Assembly (NCBI GenBank): GCA_020441605.1
Contig: JAGRLX010000046.1
Span: 1 to 29,815, forward strand
Length of the DNA stretch: 29,815 nt
Direction of reading: 5' to 3'
Origin: Alphaproteobacteria bacterium
GTDB taxonomy: Bacteria; Pseudomonadota; Alphaproteobacteria; Rhizobiales; Aestuariivirgaceae
The notes under the pieces are model-generated. The model worked only from the letters and a program-made list of their open reading frames with translations. It did not search any database and was not told the DNA's origin. A program made the position numbers and the translations under genes. Position 1 is the first letter of the stretch. Each line of letters starts with the position of its first letter. This document shows, piece after piece, positions 14,024 through 22,129 of this stretch.

Positions 14024-14769
14024 TCCGGTCGCGGCTTGCGCATGAATTCATCCTCTCGCCCAATCTCGGGCCGCGGCGCGAAGGCCGCAAGGTCGACATG
14101 CTGCTCCTGCACTACACTGGGATGGACAGTGCCAGGGCGGCACGCGACTGGCTGTGCAATCCCGAGTCGGGCGTGTCGTGCCACTATCTGGTCGACGAAG
14201 ATGGACACATCACCCAGATGGTGGACGAGGGCATGCGGGCGTGGCATGCGGGTCGGTCGTCATGGCAGGGCGAAAGCGACACCAATTCCCGGTCGGTCGG
14301 CATCGAGATCCACAACCCCGGTCACCGGCTTGGCTATTGCCCTTTTCCGCCAATCCAGATGGATGCGGTCATCTCTCTCTGCCAGGATATCCTGACCCGT
14401 CATGCGATTCCGCCCTGGCTGGTTCTGGCTCATTCCGACGTGGCGCCAGAGCGTAAGCTGGATCCCGGCGAATTGTTCGACTGGCGGCTGCTTCATGCCA
14501 GTGGCATCGGCCATTGGGTGGAACCGGCGCCGATCATGGCCGGGGCGAGGCTTGGACCGGGGGAGGAAGGTGAAGCCGTGCTGCGGCTTCAGGCGATGCT
14601 GGCGCAATATGGCTACGGCATTGAACTCACCGGCAACTACGATCACCAGACCCTGACGGTGGTGGCGGCCTTCCAACGCCATTTCCGGCCGGAAACCGTC
14701 GATGGCCATGCCGATTACAGTACGAAGGACACGTTGGACCGTCTTCTTGCCGGCCTTGCCGGCGCATGA
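14020..14769 (+). CDS. N-acetylmuramoyl-L-alanine amidase (Amidase_2) with peptidoglycan-binding domain
   Basis: 249 residues, GTG start at 14020 overlapping the previous TGA by four bases. LLLHYTGMDS begins the zinc amidase domain (His of the metal site), followed by VSCHYLVDEDGHITQMV, AWHAG (second His), NSRSVGIEIHNPG (catalytic Glu) and VLAHSDVAPERKLDPG (third metal His and Lys). Residues about 180-245 are a PG_binding_1 helical domain (LQAMLAQYGYGIELTGNYD...VVAAFQRHF). No signal peptide is visible, so it may be an AmpD-like cytoplasmic recycler rather than an AmiD-type periplasmic enzyme, despite the binding domain. It cleaves the lactyl-amide bond of muropeptides. Confidence 0.92.
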   Translation: MIRSRLAHEFILSPNLGPRREGRKVDMLLLHYTGMDSARAARDWLCNPESGVSCHYLVDEDGHITQMVDEGMRAWHAGRSSWQGESDTNSRSVGIEIHNPGHRLGYCPFPPIQMDAVISLCQDILTRHAIPPWLVLAHSDVAPERKLDPGELFDWRLLHASGIGHWVEPAPIMAGARLGPGEEGEAVLRLQAMLAQYGYGIELTGNYDHQTLTVVAAFQRHFRPETVDGHADYSTKDTLDRLLAGLAGA

Positions 14770-14770
14770 C

Positions 14771-15232
14771 CTACGGTTTGCGGCAGATGTCGAGCAGGTC
14801 CGGGAAATCGGCGTCAACCAGCGGGAATATCTGCTCGTCGCCCGCCACGATCAGGCGGAAACGGTCGGCCTGCAACATCGCGGAAAACACCGGCAGGTCG
14901 GCGGCGGCGTGGACCTCGACACTGACCGCGCCGGCGTCTTCATTGGCTTCGGTGGTTCCGGTCAGTTCCGCCATCTCCTCGCCCGCCTTGATGACGACCG
15001 GTACGTCCTTGCCGGCTTCCAGCGTTGCCGAGGTTTCGGGCAGGAAGATGTTGATTTCGCCGCTCTGGACGGGGCACCACAGGCTGATGCCCACGTCATC
15101 GGAATCGGGCACCCCGAAAACGAGATACGCATCCTCGCCGCCAGCATCCAGACTCCACTGGCGTTCCTGTGCGGAGGCTGTCGCGGCGCAGGCGACGATG
15201 AAAGAGAGGGCAAGCAGGAAACGGTGAAGCAT
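14771..15232 (-). CDS. Periplasmic protein of unknown function
   Basis: 153 residues from ATG 15232-15230. A signal peptide (FLLALSFIVACAATASA) is followed by a beta-rich, acidic protein with two Cys (one in LWCPVQSG, one near the C-terminus in LLDICRKP) that could form a disulfide. No family is recognised. Its start codon shares the CATG at 15230-15233 with the divergent GST gene, so its promoter must lie inside the GST coding region. It ends 2 bases past the amidase stop on the other strand, so the two converge without a gap. Confidence 0.78.
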   Translation of the reverse strand: MLHRFLLALSFIVACAATASAQERQWSLDAGGEDAYLVFGVPDSDDVGISLWCPVQSGEINIFLPETSATLEAGKDVPVVIKAGEEMAELTGTTEANEDAGAVSVEVHAAADLPVFSAMLQADRFRLIVAGDEQIFPLVDADFPDLLDICRKP

Positions 15233-15905
15233 GGCGCGGGGACCCGAGGAGCAACAGCCTCTCTACAGACTCTACTGGGATCGGGGAAGTGCCAATATGG
15301 CGCCCCACGCGGTCCTGTGCGAGATCGGCGTGTCATTCGAACTGGTGCGCGTCGACGTTGCACGAGGCGCCAATCGTGAGGCCGAATATCTCCGTCTCAA
15401 TCCCAATCACCGGGTGCCCACCCTGGTCCATGGTGAGAGGGTCATCTACGAGTCGGCGGCCATCGTCCTCTATCTTTGCGAGAATCATCCCGAGGCCGGC
15501 CTCATGCCCTTGCCCGGGGAGGCCGACCGGCACTTGTTTCTCCAGTGGCTGTTCCATTTCACCAATACGGTGCAGGAAGACCTCCAGCACTGGTGGCATG
15601 CCGACAACTATCTGGCGAGCCCGGCCTGCCATGCCGATTTGGTCACCGTTGCAGAACAGAGGCTTGGGGAGTTCTTCTCGCGCTTTGATTCAGCTTTGGG
15701 GCGCAATGGCCCCTATGTGCTCGGCCAGCGGTTCTCGGCGTGTGACTATGTCCTGGTGATGCTGTGCCGCTGGACCCGCCGCATGGCGGTAGCGGCCCTT
15801 GATTATCCTCATATCCGGCGCTTGATCGACCTGGTCGCCGACCGGCCCGCCTGGCGGGCGATGATGGCGGCGGAAGGCATCGACTGGAATGGAAACCTGC
15901 CATGA
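15231..15905 (+). CDS. Glutathione S-transferase family protein (second copy)
   Basis: 224 residues. ATG 15231 is the only possible start in this frame, because TGA lies at 15225-15227 and the domain begins about 10 residues in. LYRLYWDRGSANMAPHAVL is followed by the cis-Pro loop NPNHRVPTLV and IYESAAIVLYLCEN (glutathione-binding E-S), then the C-terminal helices and YVLGQRFSACDYVLVML (capping box S..D). It resembles the 6884 enzyme. It overlaps the amidohydrolase gene by ATGA, suggesting that both are made together. Its upstream sequence is the coding region of the divergent periplasmic gene. Confidence 0.92.
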   Translation: MARGPEEQQPLYRLYWDRGSANMAPHAVLCEIGVSFELVRVDVARGANREAEYLRLNPNHRVPTLVHGERVIYESAAIVLYLCENHPEAGLMPLPGEADRHLFLQWLFHFTNTVQEDLQHWWHADNYLASPACHADLVTVAEQRLGEFFSRFDSALGRNGPYVLGQRFSACDYVLVMLCRWTRRMAVAALDYPHIRRLIDLVADRPAWRAMMAAEGIDWNGNLP

Positions 15906-17569
15906 GCGCTGACGTTATCATCACCAACGGCCATCTTCATACCATGGACATGGACCGGCCGAAGGCCGAGGCGCTTGCCATTTCCGGGAATCGAATCAGT
16001 TGCTTGGGGAGCCATGCTGAAGTGATGGCTGAGAAGGGGCCGGCGACCCGGGTGATTGATGCGGGTGGTGCGTCCGTCACGCCCGGGTTCGTCGAGGCCC
16101 ACATGCATCTGTTTGCCGGGGCGGCGGAGATGCGCCACCTTCAGCTGTTCGGAACCCGCGGCTTTGATGAACTGAAGGCGCGCACCACAGCCTGGCTGCA
16201 CGCCAATCCCGGCAGCGATCTGGTGATTGCCGAGCAGGCCGACTACACCATCCTGGGCAACGGGGAAACGCTCACCCGCCATCATCTGGACGGCATCGTC
16301 AAGGACCGGCCATTGCTGGTCTATGCCCCCGACCATCACACTGCCTGGGCCAATACGCTGGCGCTTGAGAAGGCCGCGGTCCTTCGGGGCCGCAAGCTCA
16401 CGCCCGGCAACGAGATCGTCATGGGGGCGGATGGCCTGGCCACGGGCGAATTGCGCGAGGGCGAGGCGATCAATCCGGTCCGCGCCCTGTCGGCCAAGGG
16501 TGACCGCGACCGGTTGGGGCTGACCACCGGGGGTGAACCAGATCCCCATCCAGGCGAGGGCGAGATCGAGCATGATCTGGACGTGATGAGGTCCGGCCTC
16601 GCCCATGCCGCTGCTCATGGCATCACCTTCATCCATAACATGGACGGCAACCTCTATACACTTGAATTGCTGCAAGAATTGCGAAACAGAGGGCAATTGA
16701 CAGCGCGGGTCCGCGTGCCCTTCCACATGAAGAACTTCATGGACCTCGCCATGTTGGACAAGGCCAGCGCGATGGCGAGGCGTTTCCATTCCGACATGCT
16801 GCAATCGGGTTTCGTCAAGGTCTTTGTCGATGGCGTGGTCGACAGCGCCACGGCTGTCATGGTGGCGGAATATGCCGACTGGCCGGGCTGGCGGGGAGAG
16901 CCGTTGTTCACGCCCGATCACTTCAGGCGGGTTGCCGTGGAGGCCGACCGGCGCGGGCTGCAGATCGCCGTCCATGCCATTGGCGATGGCGCGGTACGGA
17001 TCGTGCTCGATGGCTATGAGGCGGCCCGCAGGGCCAATGGCCGGCGGGACAGCCGCCATCGCGTCGAGCATGTGGAGGTCATCCACCCGGAAGACATCGG
17101 GCGCTTCGCTGAACTGGGGGTGATCGCCTCGATGCAGCCGCCGCATCCGCCGGGCTGCCATGGGTTGCCGCTCGAACCCTATCTGTCGCGGGTTGGCGAA
17201 GGGCGCTGGCCTTATGTGATGGCCCAGCGGGCGATCCGCAACACCGGCGCGCGCGTGGTCTTCGCGACCGACTGGCCGGTGTCCGATATCGACCCTCTGT
17301 GGTCGATGCAGTCGGCGATGACGCGTGGCCGCTGGAGTGAGGCCTGTCCGGACAATCGCGTGAACCTTGATGAGGCGCTCGCCTCCTACACCCGCGAGGG
17401 TGCCTGGGCCGCCTTCATGGAAGACCGCCTCGGCATGCTGAAGGTGGGCATGCTGGCCGATCTCTGCGTCATGCCCGTCGATCTCGAAAACACCGACCCC
17501 GCCAGCTTCAAGGGCATCAAGCCCCGGATGACGGTGTGCGATGGCCGGGTGGTGTTCGGGGCGGGGTGA
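15902..17569 (+). CDS. YtcJ-like metal-dependent amidohydrolase
   Basis: 555 residues from ATG 15902 in ATGA with the GST stop. The N-terminal beta part is ADVIITNGHLHTMD, followed by PGFVEAHMHLF (H-x-H metal site). Next come VKVFVDGVVDS (the Lys usually carbamylated), IAVHAIGDGAV and RVEHVEVI (two more metal His), and ATDWPVSDIDP (catalytic Asp). It closes with LADLCVMPVDLE. This layout is that of the amidohydrolase_3 (YtcJ/NfdA) group, which hydrolyses N-formyl or related amides; the substrate is not known. There is no signal peptide, so it is cytoplasmic. The link with the GST is by operon only. Confidence 0.92.
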   Translation: MSADVIITNGHLHTMDMDRPKAEALAISGNRISCLGSHAEVMAEKGPATRVIDAGGASVTPGFVEAHMHLFAGAAEMRHLQLFGTRGFDELKARTTAWLHANPGSDLVIAEQADYTILGNGETLTRHHLDGIVKDRPLLVYAPDHHTAWANTLALEKAAVLRGRKLTPGNEIVMGADGLATGELREGEAINPVRALSAKGDRDRLGLTTGGEPDPHPGEGEIEHDLDVMRSGLAHAAAHGITFIHNMDGNLYTLELLQELRNRGQLTARVRVPFHMKNFMDLAMLDKASAMARRFHSDMLQSGFVKVFVDGVVDSATAVMVAEYADWPGWRGEPLFTPDHFRRVAVEADRRGLQIAVHAIGDGAVRIVLDGYEAARRANGRRDSRHRVEHVEVIHPEDIGRFAELGVIASMQPPHPPGCHGLPLEPYLSRVGEGRWPYVMAQRAIRNTGARVVFATDWPVSDIDPLWSMQSAMTRGRWSEACPDNRVNLDEALASYTREGAWAAFMEDRLGMLKVGMLADLCVMPVDLENTDPASFKGIKPRMTVCDGRVVFGAG

Positions 17570-17608
17570 TGTGCTAGTCTCCCGCCAGCGTTGCAGACGA
17601 GCTGAGCC

Positions 17609-17929
17609 ATGCTTGTGACCACCACCAATAACGTCGAGGGGCGGCGAGTCGTCGAATACAAGGGGCTTGTGGCGGGCGAGGCCATTCAGGGTGCCAATCT
17701 GTTCAAGGATCTCTTCGCGTCGATCCGCGATATCGTCGGTGGCCGGGCAGGCGCCTATGAGCGGGTGCTCAACGATGCCCGGGAGACTGCCATGGCCGAA
17801 TTGACCGCCAAGGCCTCGGCACCGGACGCCAATGCCGTCTTTGGCGTCGACATCGATTACGAGACGATCACCGCCAATGGCAGCATGCTGATGGTGTCAG
17901 CCTCGGGGACGGCGGTGAGGATCGAGTAA
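17609..17929 (+). CDS. ybjQ: YbjQ-family (UPF0145) protein
   Basis: 106 residues from ATG 17609. The sequence has the family core: [36 protein letters not shown], then [13 protein letters not shown], and [13 protein letters not shown] at the end. Crystal structures of this family show pentamers, and the annotation as heavy-metal-binding is weak. The function is not known. The gene is 39 bases downstream of the amidohydrolase and on the same strand. The symbol is given by family membership only. Confidence 0.88.
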   Translation: MLVTTTNNVEGRRVVEYKGLVAGEAIQGANLFKDLFASIRDIVGGRAGAYERVLNDARETAMAELTAKASAPDANAVFGVDIDYETITANGSMLMVSASGTAVRIE

Positions 17930-17956
17930 GCCGCCGCCCTGAGAAGGTCGGCTCGC

Positions 17957-18421
17957 CTAGGGCTTGAAGCCCGTGGCGCTGAATGTGACATTGCAGCCAC
18001 TGTCGCCGTCAAAGTTCCTAATGTTGCCTTTGATGCGGATATCAGTCGTTGCATTGGTCGGCACAGAGGGTCTTTGTGACGTGAACCGTACCTTCGCCGT
18101 GCCGCGGCCCGCGTAGCGATAGACATTTGCAAAACTGACAGACTGAAACGTCAGGCCGATGAGGCTGCCAGACGCCAAGGTATAGTTTGCGGCGCCAACT
18201 CCATCCTGAATGATCGTCAAGCTGGTTCGCGCATCATTACCACCGAGATTTGGAAGCATGAGACGCATCTTCCAGGTGAGAACCGTCAAGTCGCCGCTGA
18301 TATCGGTGCAAGTCTGGTTTTGCGCCGTGACCTTGAACTCACCCTTGAACTCGGTGAGAGCGAGAGCCGCCGTGTTCATTGCCAAGAGAGCCAGGGTGGC
18401 GAGGGCTGCTTTGCCAATCAT
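17957..18421 (-). CDS. Secreted protein of unknown function
   Basis: 154 residues from ATG 18421-18419, preceded by GGAGAG at good spacing. The signal peptide is ALATLALLAMNTAALA. The mature part is Thr/Asn-rich and beta-predicted, with one Cys near each end (QTCTD and SGCNV), a single disulfide being likely. I recognise no family. Codons are less G+C-rich than in the neighbours, and Asn/Thr content is higher, so it may be of foreign or fast-evolving origin. A -10-like TATAAA lies at 18467-18462 on this strand without a good -35. It is divergent from rnpB and convergent with ybjQ. Confidence 0.75.
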   Translation of the reverse strand: MIGKAALATLALLAMNTAALALTEFKGEFKVTAQNQTCTDISGDLTVLTWKMRLMLPNLGGNDARTSLTIIQDGVGAANYTLASGSLIGLTFQSVSFANVYRYAGRGTAKVRFTSQRPSVPTNATTDIRIKGNIRNFDGDSGCNVTFSATGFKP

Positions 18422-18515
18422 GATTCTCTCCACCTTTGCGCAGTCGAGTTTCAGCGCATTTATACGCAACTTAAATCCGTTTGGCGGATGTTGCAAGCGA
18501 TCTTGGGTTCATGGA

Positions 18516-18544
18516 TTGACTTCCCACCGCCCAGCGCCTACCTC
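18516..18544 (+). promoter_or_regulatory. Candidate rnpB promoter
   Basis: TTGACT (18516-18521), a 17-base spacer and TACCTC (18539-18544). The start of transcription predicted 7 bases later, 18551, coincides with the 5' end of the P1 helix of the RNase P RNA. A strong TTGAC and a loose -10 are usual in alphaproteobacteria. Confidence 0.55.
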
Positions 18545-18549
18545 CAGCC

Positions 18550-18944
18550 CGCCAGCTGGCTGGATGACCGCTGCCGCACGTCCCGAAAGGGCGCGGGGGA
18601 GGAAAGTCCGGGCTCCATGGAAACACGGTGCCGGGTAACGCCCGGCGGGGGCGACCCCAGGGACAGTGCCACAGAAAAGATACCGCGTGCGAGGTTCGCC
18701 CCGCCGCAAGGGTGAAATGGTGCGGCAAGAGCGCACCGCGCTTCCGGCAACGGCGGCGGCAGGGCAAACCCCACCGGGAGCAAGACCGAATAGGGATGGC
18801 GCGGCGCCTGCGGGGGCCAGGGCGGTTTCCGGCCCAGCCATCCGGGTAGGTCGCGCGAAGCGTCCGGCGACGGGCGTTCCAGATGAATGGTCATCCATGG
18901 GCGGAAACGCCCGGGACAGAACCCGGCTTACAGGCCGGCTGGCG
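18550..18944 (+). ncRNA. rnpB: RNase P RNA (type A)
   Basis: About 395 bases, placed by pairing of the two ends: GCCAGCTGGC (18551-18560) with GCCGGCTGGC (18934-18943), one G-U pair, plus C18550-G18944. Conserved regions in order: GAGGAAAGTCC (18599-18609, P4 left side), ACAGAAAAGATACCGC (about 18670), GGTGAAATGGTGCGG (18711-18725) with GCAAGAGCGCACCG after it, GAGCAAGACCGAATAGGG (about 18777-18795), and ACAGAACCCGGCTTA (18916-18930, P4 right side). It is the catalytic RNA that trims 5' leaders of pre-tRNA. TTTTCC follows the last pair. Open frames on either strand over this region are ignored as shadows. Confidence 0.96.
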
Positions 18945-19047
18945 TTTTCCATCCCTGAGTGAATCAAATTCGAAACCATTTGTTAACAAAGGCCGGAGCA
19001 TTGTCAGCCTGACTCTTAACGCCCTTTTTACCCTGATTTCAGACCCG
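18945..19047 (+). promoter_or_regulatory. Leader of the dcw cluster with palindrome and CtrA-like site; no mraZ
   Basis: The 103-base gap holds a perfect 12-bp palindrome TTTGTTAACAAA (18979-18990) and TTAA-N7-TTTA (19016-19030), one base off the CtrA consensus TTAA-N7-TTAA and 18 bp before the rsmH start. TTGTCA at 19001-19006 could be a -35, but its -10 is poor. A promoter is expected here because the dcw run starts immediately after. No open frame is left for mraZ. Confidence 0.45.
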
Positions 19048-20064
19048 ATGTCCGCCTTAACCGCCAGTCAAGACATGCCCCATGTGCCGGTGATGCTCGC
19101 CGAAGTGCTGGATGTGCTCGCTCCGCGTGACGATGGCACCTATGTCGATGGTACCTTCGGCGCCGGCGGCTACACCCGGGCGATCCTTGCCGCCGCCCGC
19201 TGCCGGGTGATCGCCATCGACCGCGACCCTGCCGCCATTTCGGCCGGGCAGGCCCTGGTCGAGGAGGCGGCCGGACGGCTTGTTCTTGCGGAATGCAGGT
19301 TCGGCGATATGGTGCGGATCGTGCGCGACCGGGGGGTTCAGGCCGTCGACGGCATCGTCATCGATATCGGCGTCTCCTCGATGCAGATTGACGATCCTGC
19401 CCGGGGGTTCTCGTTCCTGCGCGATGGTCCGCTCGACATGCGGATGTCGCAGCAGGGAGCTTCGGCGGCCGACGCGGTCAATAGCTTGCCTCAGGAGGCA
19501 CTGAGCAACATCATCTACACCTACGGCGAGGAGCCGCGGTCCCGGGCCATCGCGCGGGCGATTGTCGCGGCGCGGGCCGAGGCGCCGATCACCACCACCG
19601 GCGCCCTGGTCAAGGCAGTGGAAAGGGCGGTGGGGCGCCAGCGCCCACAGGACCGCACCCATCCCGCTACCCGAACCTTCCAGGCGCTGCGCATTCACGT
19701 GAATGGCGAACTGGACGAGCTTGTGGACGCCCTCCATGCCGCTGAGCAATTGCTGGCGCCCGGCGGCCGCCTCGTTGCCGTTACCTTCCATTCGCTTGAG
19801 GACCGCATCGTCAAGCGCTTCCTTGCCGAGCGATCGGGCAAGGTGCCGGCGGGCTCGCGGCACATGCCGGAGGCTACCCCCGCGCCACCGCCCAGTTTCT
19901 CCCTGCCGTTCAAAGGGCACCTGGAAGCGGGGGCCGCCGAGGTTGCGGCCAATCCGCGGGCGCGTTCGGCCAAGCTGCGGGCCGCTGTCCGTACCGCCGC
20001 GGCGCCCTTGCCGTCGATCGCCGCGGCGATCACGCTCCGGCCAGTTCAGACCGCGAGGCACTGA
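19048..20064 (+). CDS. rsmH: 16S rRNA (cytosine-1402-N4)-methyltransferase RsmH (MraW)
   Basis: 338 residues from ATG 19048; ATG 19075 ([10 protein letters not shown]) is a good alternative, as neither has a Shine-Dalgarno sequence. The family signature is clear: [29 protein letters not shown] (SAM loop), [55 protein letters not shown] and [14 protein letters not shown]. It methylates C1402 of 16S rRNA at the decoding centre. It is the first gene of the cluster here, because mraZ, which usually precedes it, is absent. Its stop overlaps ftsL by one base (TGATG). Confidence 0.96.
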   Translation: MSALTASQDMPHVPVMLAEVLDVLAPRDDGTYVDGTFGAGGYTRAILAAARCRVIAIDRDPAAISAGQALVEEAAGRLVLAECRFGDMVRIVRDRGVQAVDGIVIDIGVSSMQIDDPARGFSFLRDGPLDMRMSQQGASAADAVNSLPQEALSNIIYTYGEEPRSRAIARAIVAARAEAPITTTGALVKAVERAVGRQRPQDRTHPATRTFQALRIHVNGELDELVDALHAAEQLLAPGGRLVAVTFHSLEDRIVKRFLAERSGKVPAGSRHMPEATPAPPPSFSLPFKGHLEAGAAEVAANPRARSAKLRAAVRTAAAPLPSIAAAITLRPVQTARH

Positions 20065-20414
20065 TGCACAAGTTTCTAAACGCCGTTCTCGTCCTTACCG
20101 TGCTGGTCTCGGGCTTCGTGCTCTATTCGCTGGAACATGCGACCCGCGATCTGGAGCGCCAGCTTACCCGCAGTGAAAAGGCAATCGTCAACGAGCACGA
20201 GAGCATCAAGTTCCTGAATGCCGAATGGAGCAGCCTGACCCGGCCAGACCGCCTGAAGGCGCTGGCGGAGCTGCATCTCGGCATGCAGCCGTTGCAGGCG
20301 GGCCAGATCGTCGGCGCGGACGAGTTGGGCGGCAGGGTGCCGGCCGAGCCGGTTATCAAGCTCGAGACGGCGGGCAGCGATCCGATCGGCGCCATCATCG
20401 AGAAGATGCGGTAA
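20064..20414 (+). CDS. ftsL: Cell division protein FtsL
   Basis: 116 residues, starting at the A of the rsmH TGA. A single N-terminal membrane segment (FLNAVLVLTVLVSGFVLYSLE) is followed by a helical coiled-coil-like stretch (RDLERQLTRSEKAIVNEHESIKFLNAEW) ending WSSLTRPDRLKALAE, the pattern of alphaproteobacterial FtsL. Single-TM divisome proteins vary in sequence, so identification rests on length, topology and position between rsmH and ftsI. It should bind FtsB and FtsQ and help activate FtsWI at the septum. Confidence 0.9.
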   Translation: MHKFLNAVLVLTVLVSGFVLYSLEHATRDLERQLTRSEKAIVNEHESIKFLNAEWSSLTRPDRLKALAELHLGMQPLQAGQIVGADELGGRVPAEPVIKLETAGSDPIGAIIEKMR

Positions 20415-20418
20415 CGCC

Positions 20419-22125
20419 ATGTCCGAGACTTCCATCCAAGACCAAGACGACATGCATCCGGCCGAACCGCGGCGGCTCGCCGGGCAGAACCGCATCAGGC
20501 TGATCGCCATCGGATTCACCGCCGCCTTCGCCATGATCACCGGACAGTTGGGACTGCTGACCCTGTGGCCGCAGACAGACGATGGCCGCGGACGGGTGGT
20601 GCAGGATGCTCCGCTGCCCCGGCCCGACATCATCGACCGCAACGGGGTTCTCCTCGCAACCGACATTGCGGTTGCCTCACTCTATGCCGATCCGCGCAAG
20701 ATCATCGACATTGACGAGGCGGTCGAACTGCTGACGGCGACGGTTCCCGACCTGGACGCGAAGTCGCTGCGCCACAAGCTGTCGCAACCCAACCGCGCCT
20801 TCACCTGGTTGAAGCGTCAGGTGACGCCCGAGGAACGCGACGCGGTTTACAATCTCGGCATCCCGGGCGTGGGCTTCGTCAACGAGCGCCGCCGGGTCTA
20901 TCCGCAAGGGCGGCTTGCTTCCCATGTCGTGGGCTATGTCGACGTCGATACCAAGGGCATTGCCGGCATCGAGAAGTTTCTCGATGGTCAGGGAGCGATC
21001 TATACCGCCTCGCTTGCCGATCCGAGCGAACACAGCAGCCAGCCGGCGCAGATGTCGATCGACATCCGGGTCCAGTCGGCATTGATCGACGAACTCGACA
21101 AGGCGATTGAGAAATTCAGGGCTATTGCAGCCGGTGGCATCGTGATGGACATCCGCACCGGCGAGGTGCTCGCTCTGGCCTCCCTGCCGGACTTCAATCC
21201 GAATGACGAAAAGAAGAGTTTCACCAAGGACCAGATGAACAAGATGACCAGCGGAGTCTTCGAACTCGGCTCGGTCATCAAGGCCGTCACCTTCGCAATG
21301 GCCTTCGACTACGGTACGGCCAATTTGCAGAGTCATTACGATGCGCGGTTCCCGTTGGTGATCGGCAGCGCCCGTATCAATGATTATCACGCCAAGCGGG
21401 CGGTCTTGTCGGTGCCGGACATCTTCACCAATTCGTCCAACATCGGCACGGCTAAGATGGCGCTGGATGTTGGCATCGAGCGGCACCAGGAATTCCTGCG
21501 GCGTGTCGGCCTGTTCGACCGGCTGATCACCGAACTCCCCGAAAGCGCCAGGCCACTGCTGCCGCGCCGGTGGAGCAAGCTGGTCACGGCGACGGCATCC
21601 TTTGGCCATGGTTTCGCCGTGCAGCCGCTGCAGGGTGCGGCGGTGGTCGCGGGACTTCTCAACGGCGGACATCTGATGGCGCCGACCTTGCTCAAGCGCA
21701 GCGAGGAGGAGGCCTTGGCCATGGCCAAAGACGTGGTCAAGCCCAAGACCAGCGAAATGCTGCGCTATCTGTTCCGGCTGAATGTCACGGAAGGCACGGC
21801 GAGCAAGGCGAATGTCATCGGGTACCGGGTGGGCGGCAAGACCGGCACGGCCGAAAAGGTGGTCAATGGCCGGTATTCCAAGGACAAGCGGCTGACGTCC
21901 TTCATCGGCGCCTTTCCGATGGAGGCTCCCGAATACCTGTTGCTGGTGATGATCGACGAGCCCAAGCCGACACCCGAGACCTATGGTTTCGCCACCTCGG
22001 GGTGGAACGCGGTGCCGGTGGGAGGCCGGATCATCGAGCGGATTGCACCGATGCTCGGCATCGCGCCGGAGTTCACCGCCGATGACCTGGAAAAGCTCGC
22101 CAAGCAGAAGAAGAAAAAGGGGTAA
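20419..22125 (+). CDS. ftsI: Septal peptidoglycan transpeptidase FtsI (PBP3)
   Basis: 568 residues, ATG 20419, four bases after ftsL. Residues about 26-50 are the membrane anchor. The N-terminal dimerisation module contains RPDIIDRNGVLLA and RRVYPQGRLASHVVGYV. Transpeptidase motifs are S285-V-I-K288 (with ELGSVIKA around it), S339-S-N341 and K474-T-G476. No PASTA repeats follow, as expected outside Gram-positives. The enzyme cross-links new septal peptidoglycan with FtsW as glycosyltransferase partner. The SVIK tetrad replaces the commoner STFK/STVK, and the Ser and Lys are intact. The gene is separated from murE by four bases. Confidence 0.97.
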   Translation: MSETSIQDQDDMHPAEPRRLAGQNRIRLIAIGFTAAFAMITGQLGLLTLWPQTDDGRGRVVQDAPLPRPDIIDRNGVLLATDIAVASLYADPRKIIDIDEAVELLTATVPDLDAKSLRHKLSQPNRAFTWLKRQVTPEERDAVYNLGIPGVGFVNERRRVYPQGRLASHVVGYVDVDTKGIAGIEKFLDGQGAIYTASLADPSEHSSQPAQMSIDIRVQSALIDELDKAIEKFRAIAAGGIVMDIRTGEVLALASLPDFNPNDEKKSFTKDQMNKMTSGVFELGSVIKAVTFAMAFDYGTANLQSHYDARFPLVIGSARINDYHAKRAVLSVPDIFTNSSNIGTAKMALDVGIERHQEFLRRVGLFDRLITELPESARPLLPRRWSKLVTATASFGHGFAVQPLQGAAVVAGLLNGGHLMAPTLLKRSEEEALAMAKDVVKPKTSEMLRYLFRLNVTEGTASKANVIGYRVGGKTGTAEKVVNGRYSKDKRLTSFIGAFPMEAPEYLLLVMIDEPKPTPETYGFATSGWNAVPVGGRIIERIAPMLGIAPEFTADDLEKLAKQKKKKG

Positions 22126-22129
22126 GGCC

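Noticed and set aside
15809..17161. 450-codon minus-strand frame across the amidohydrolase
   Set aside because: Antisense shadow of an intact YtcJ-type enzyme.
18471..18979. Several open frames on both strands over 18471-18979
   Set aside because: The region is the RNase P RNA and its promoter; conserved RNA elements explain the sequence.
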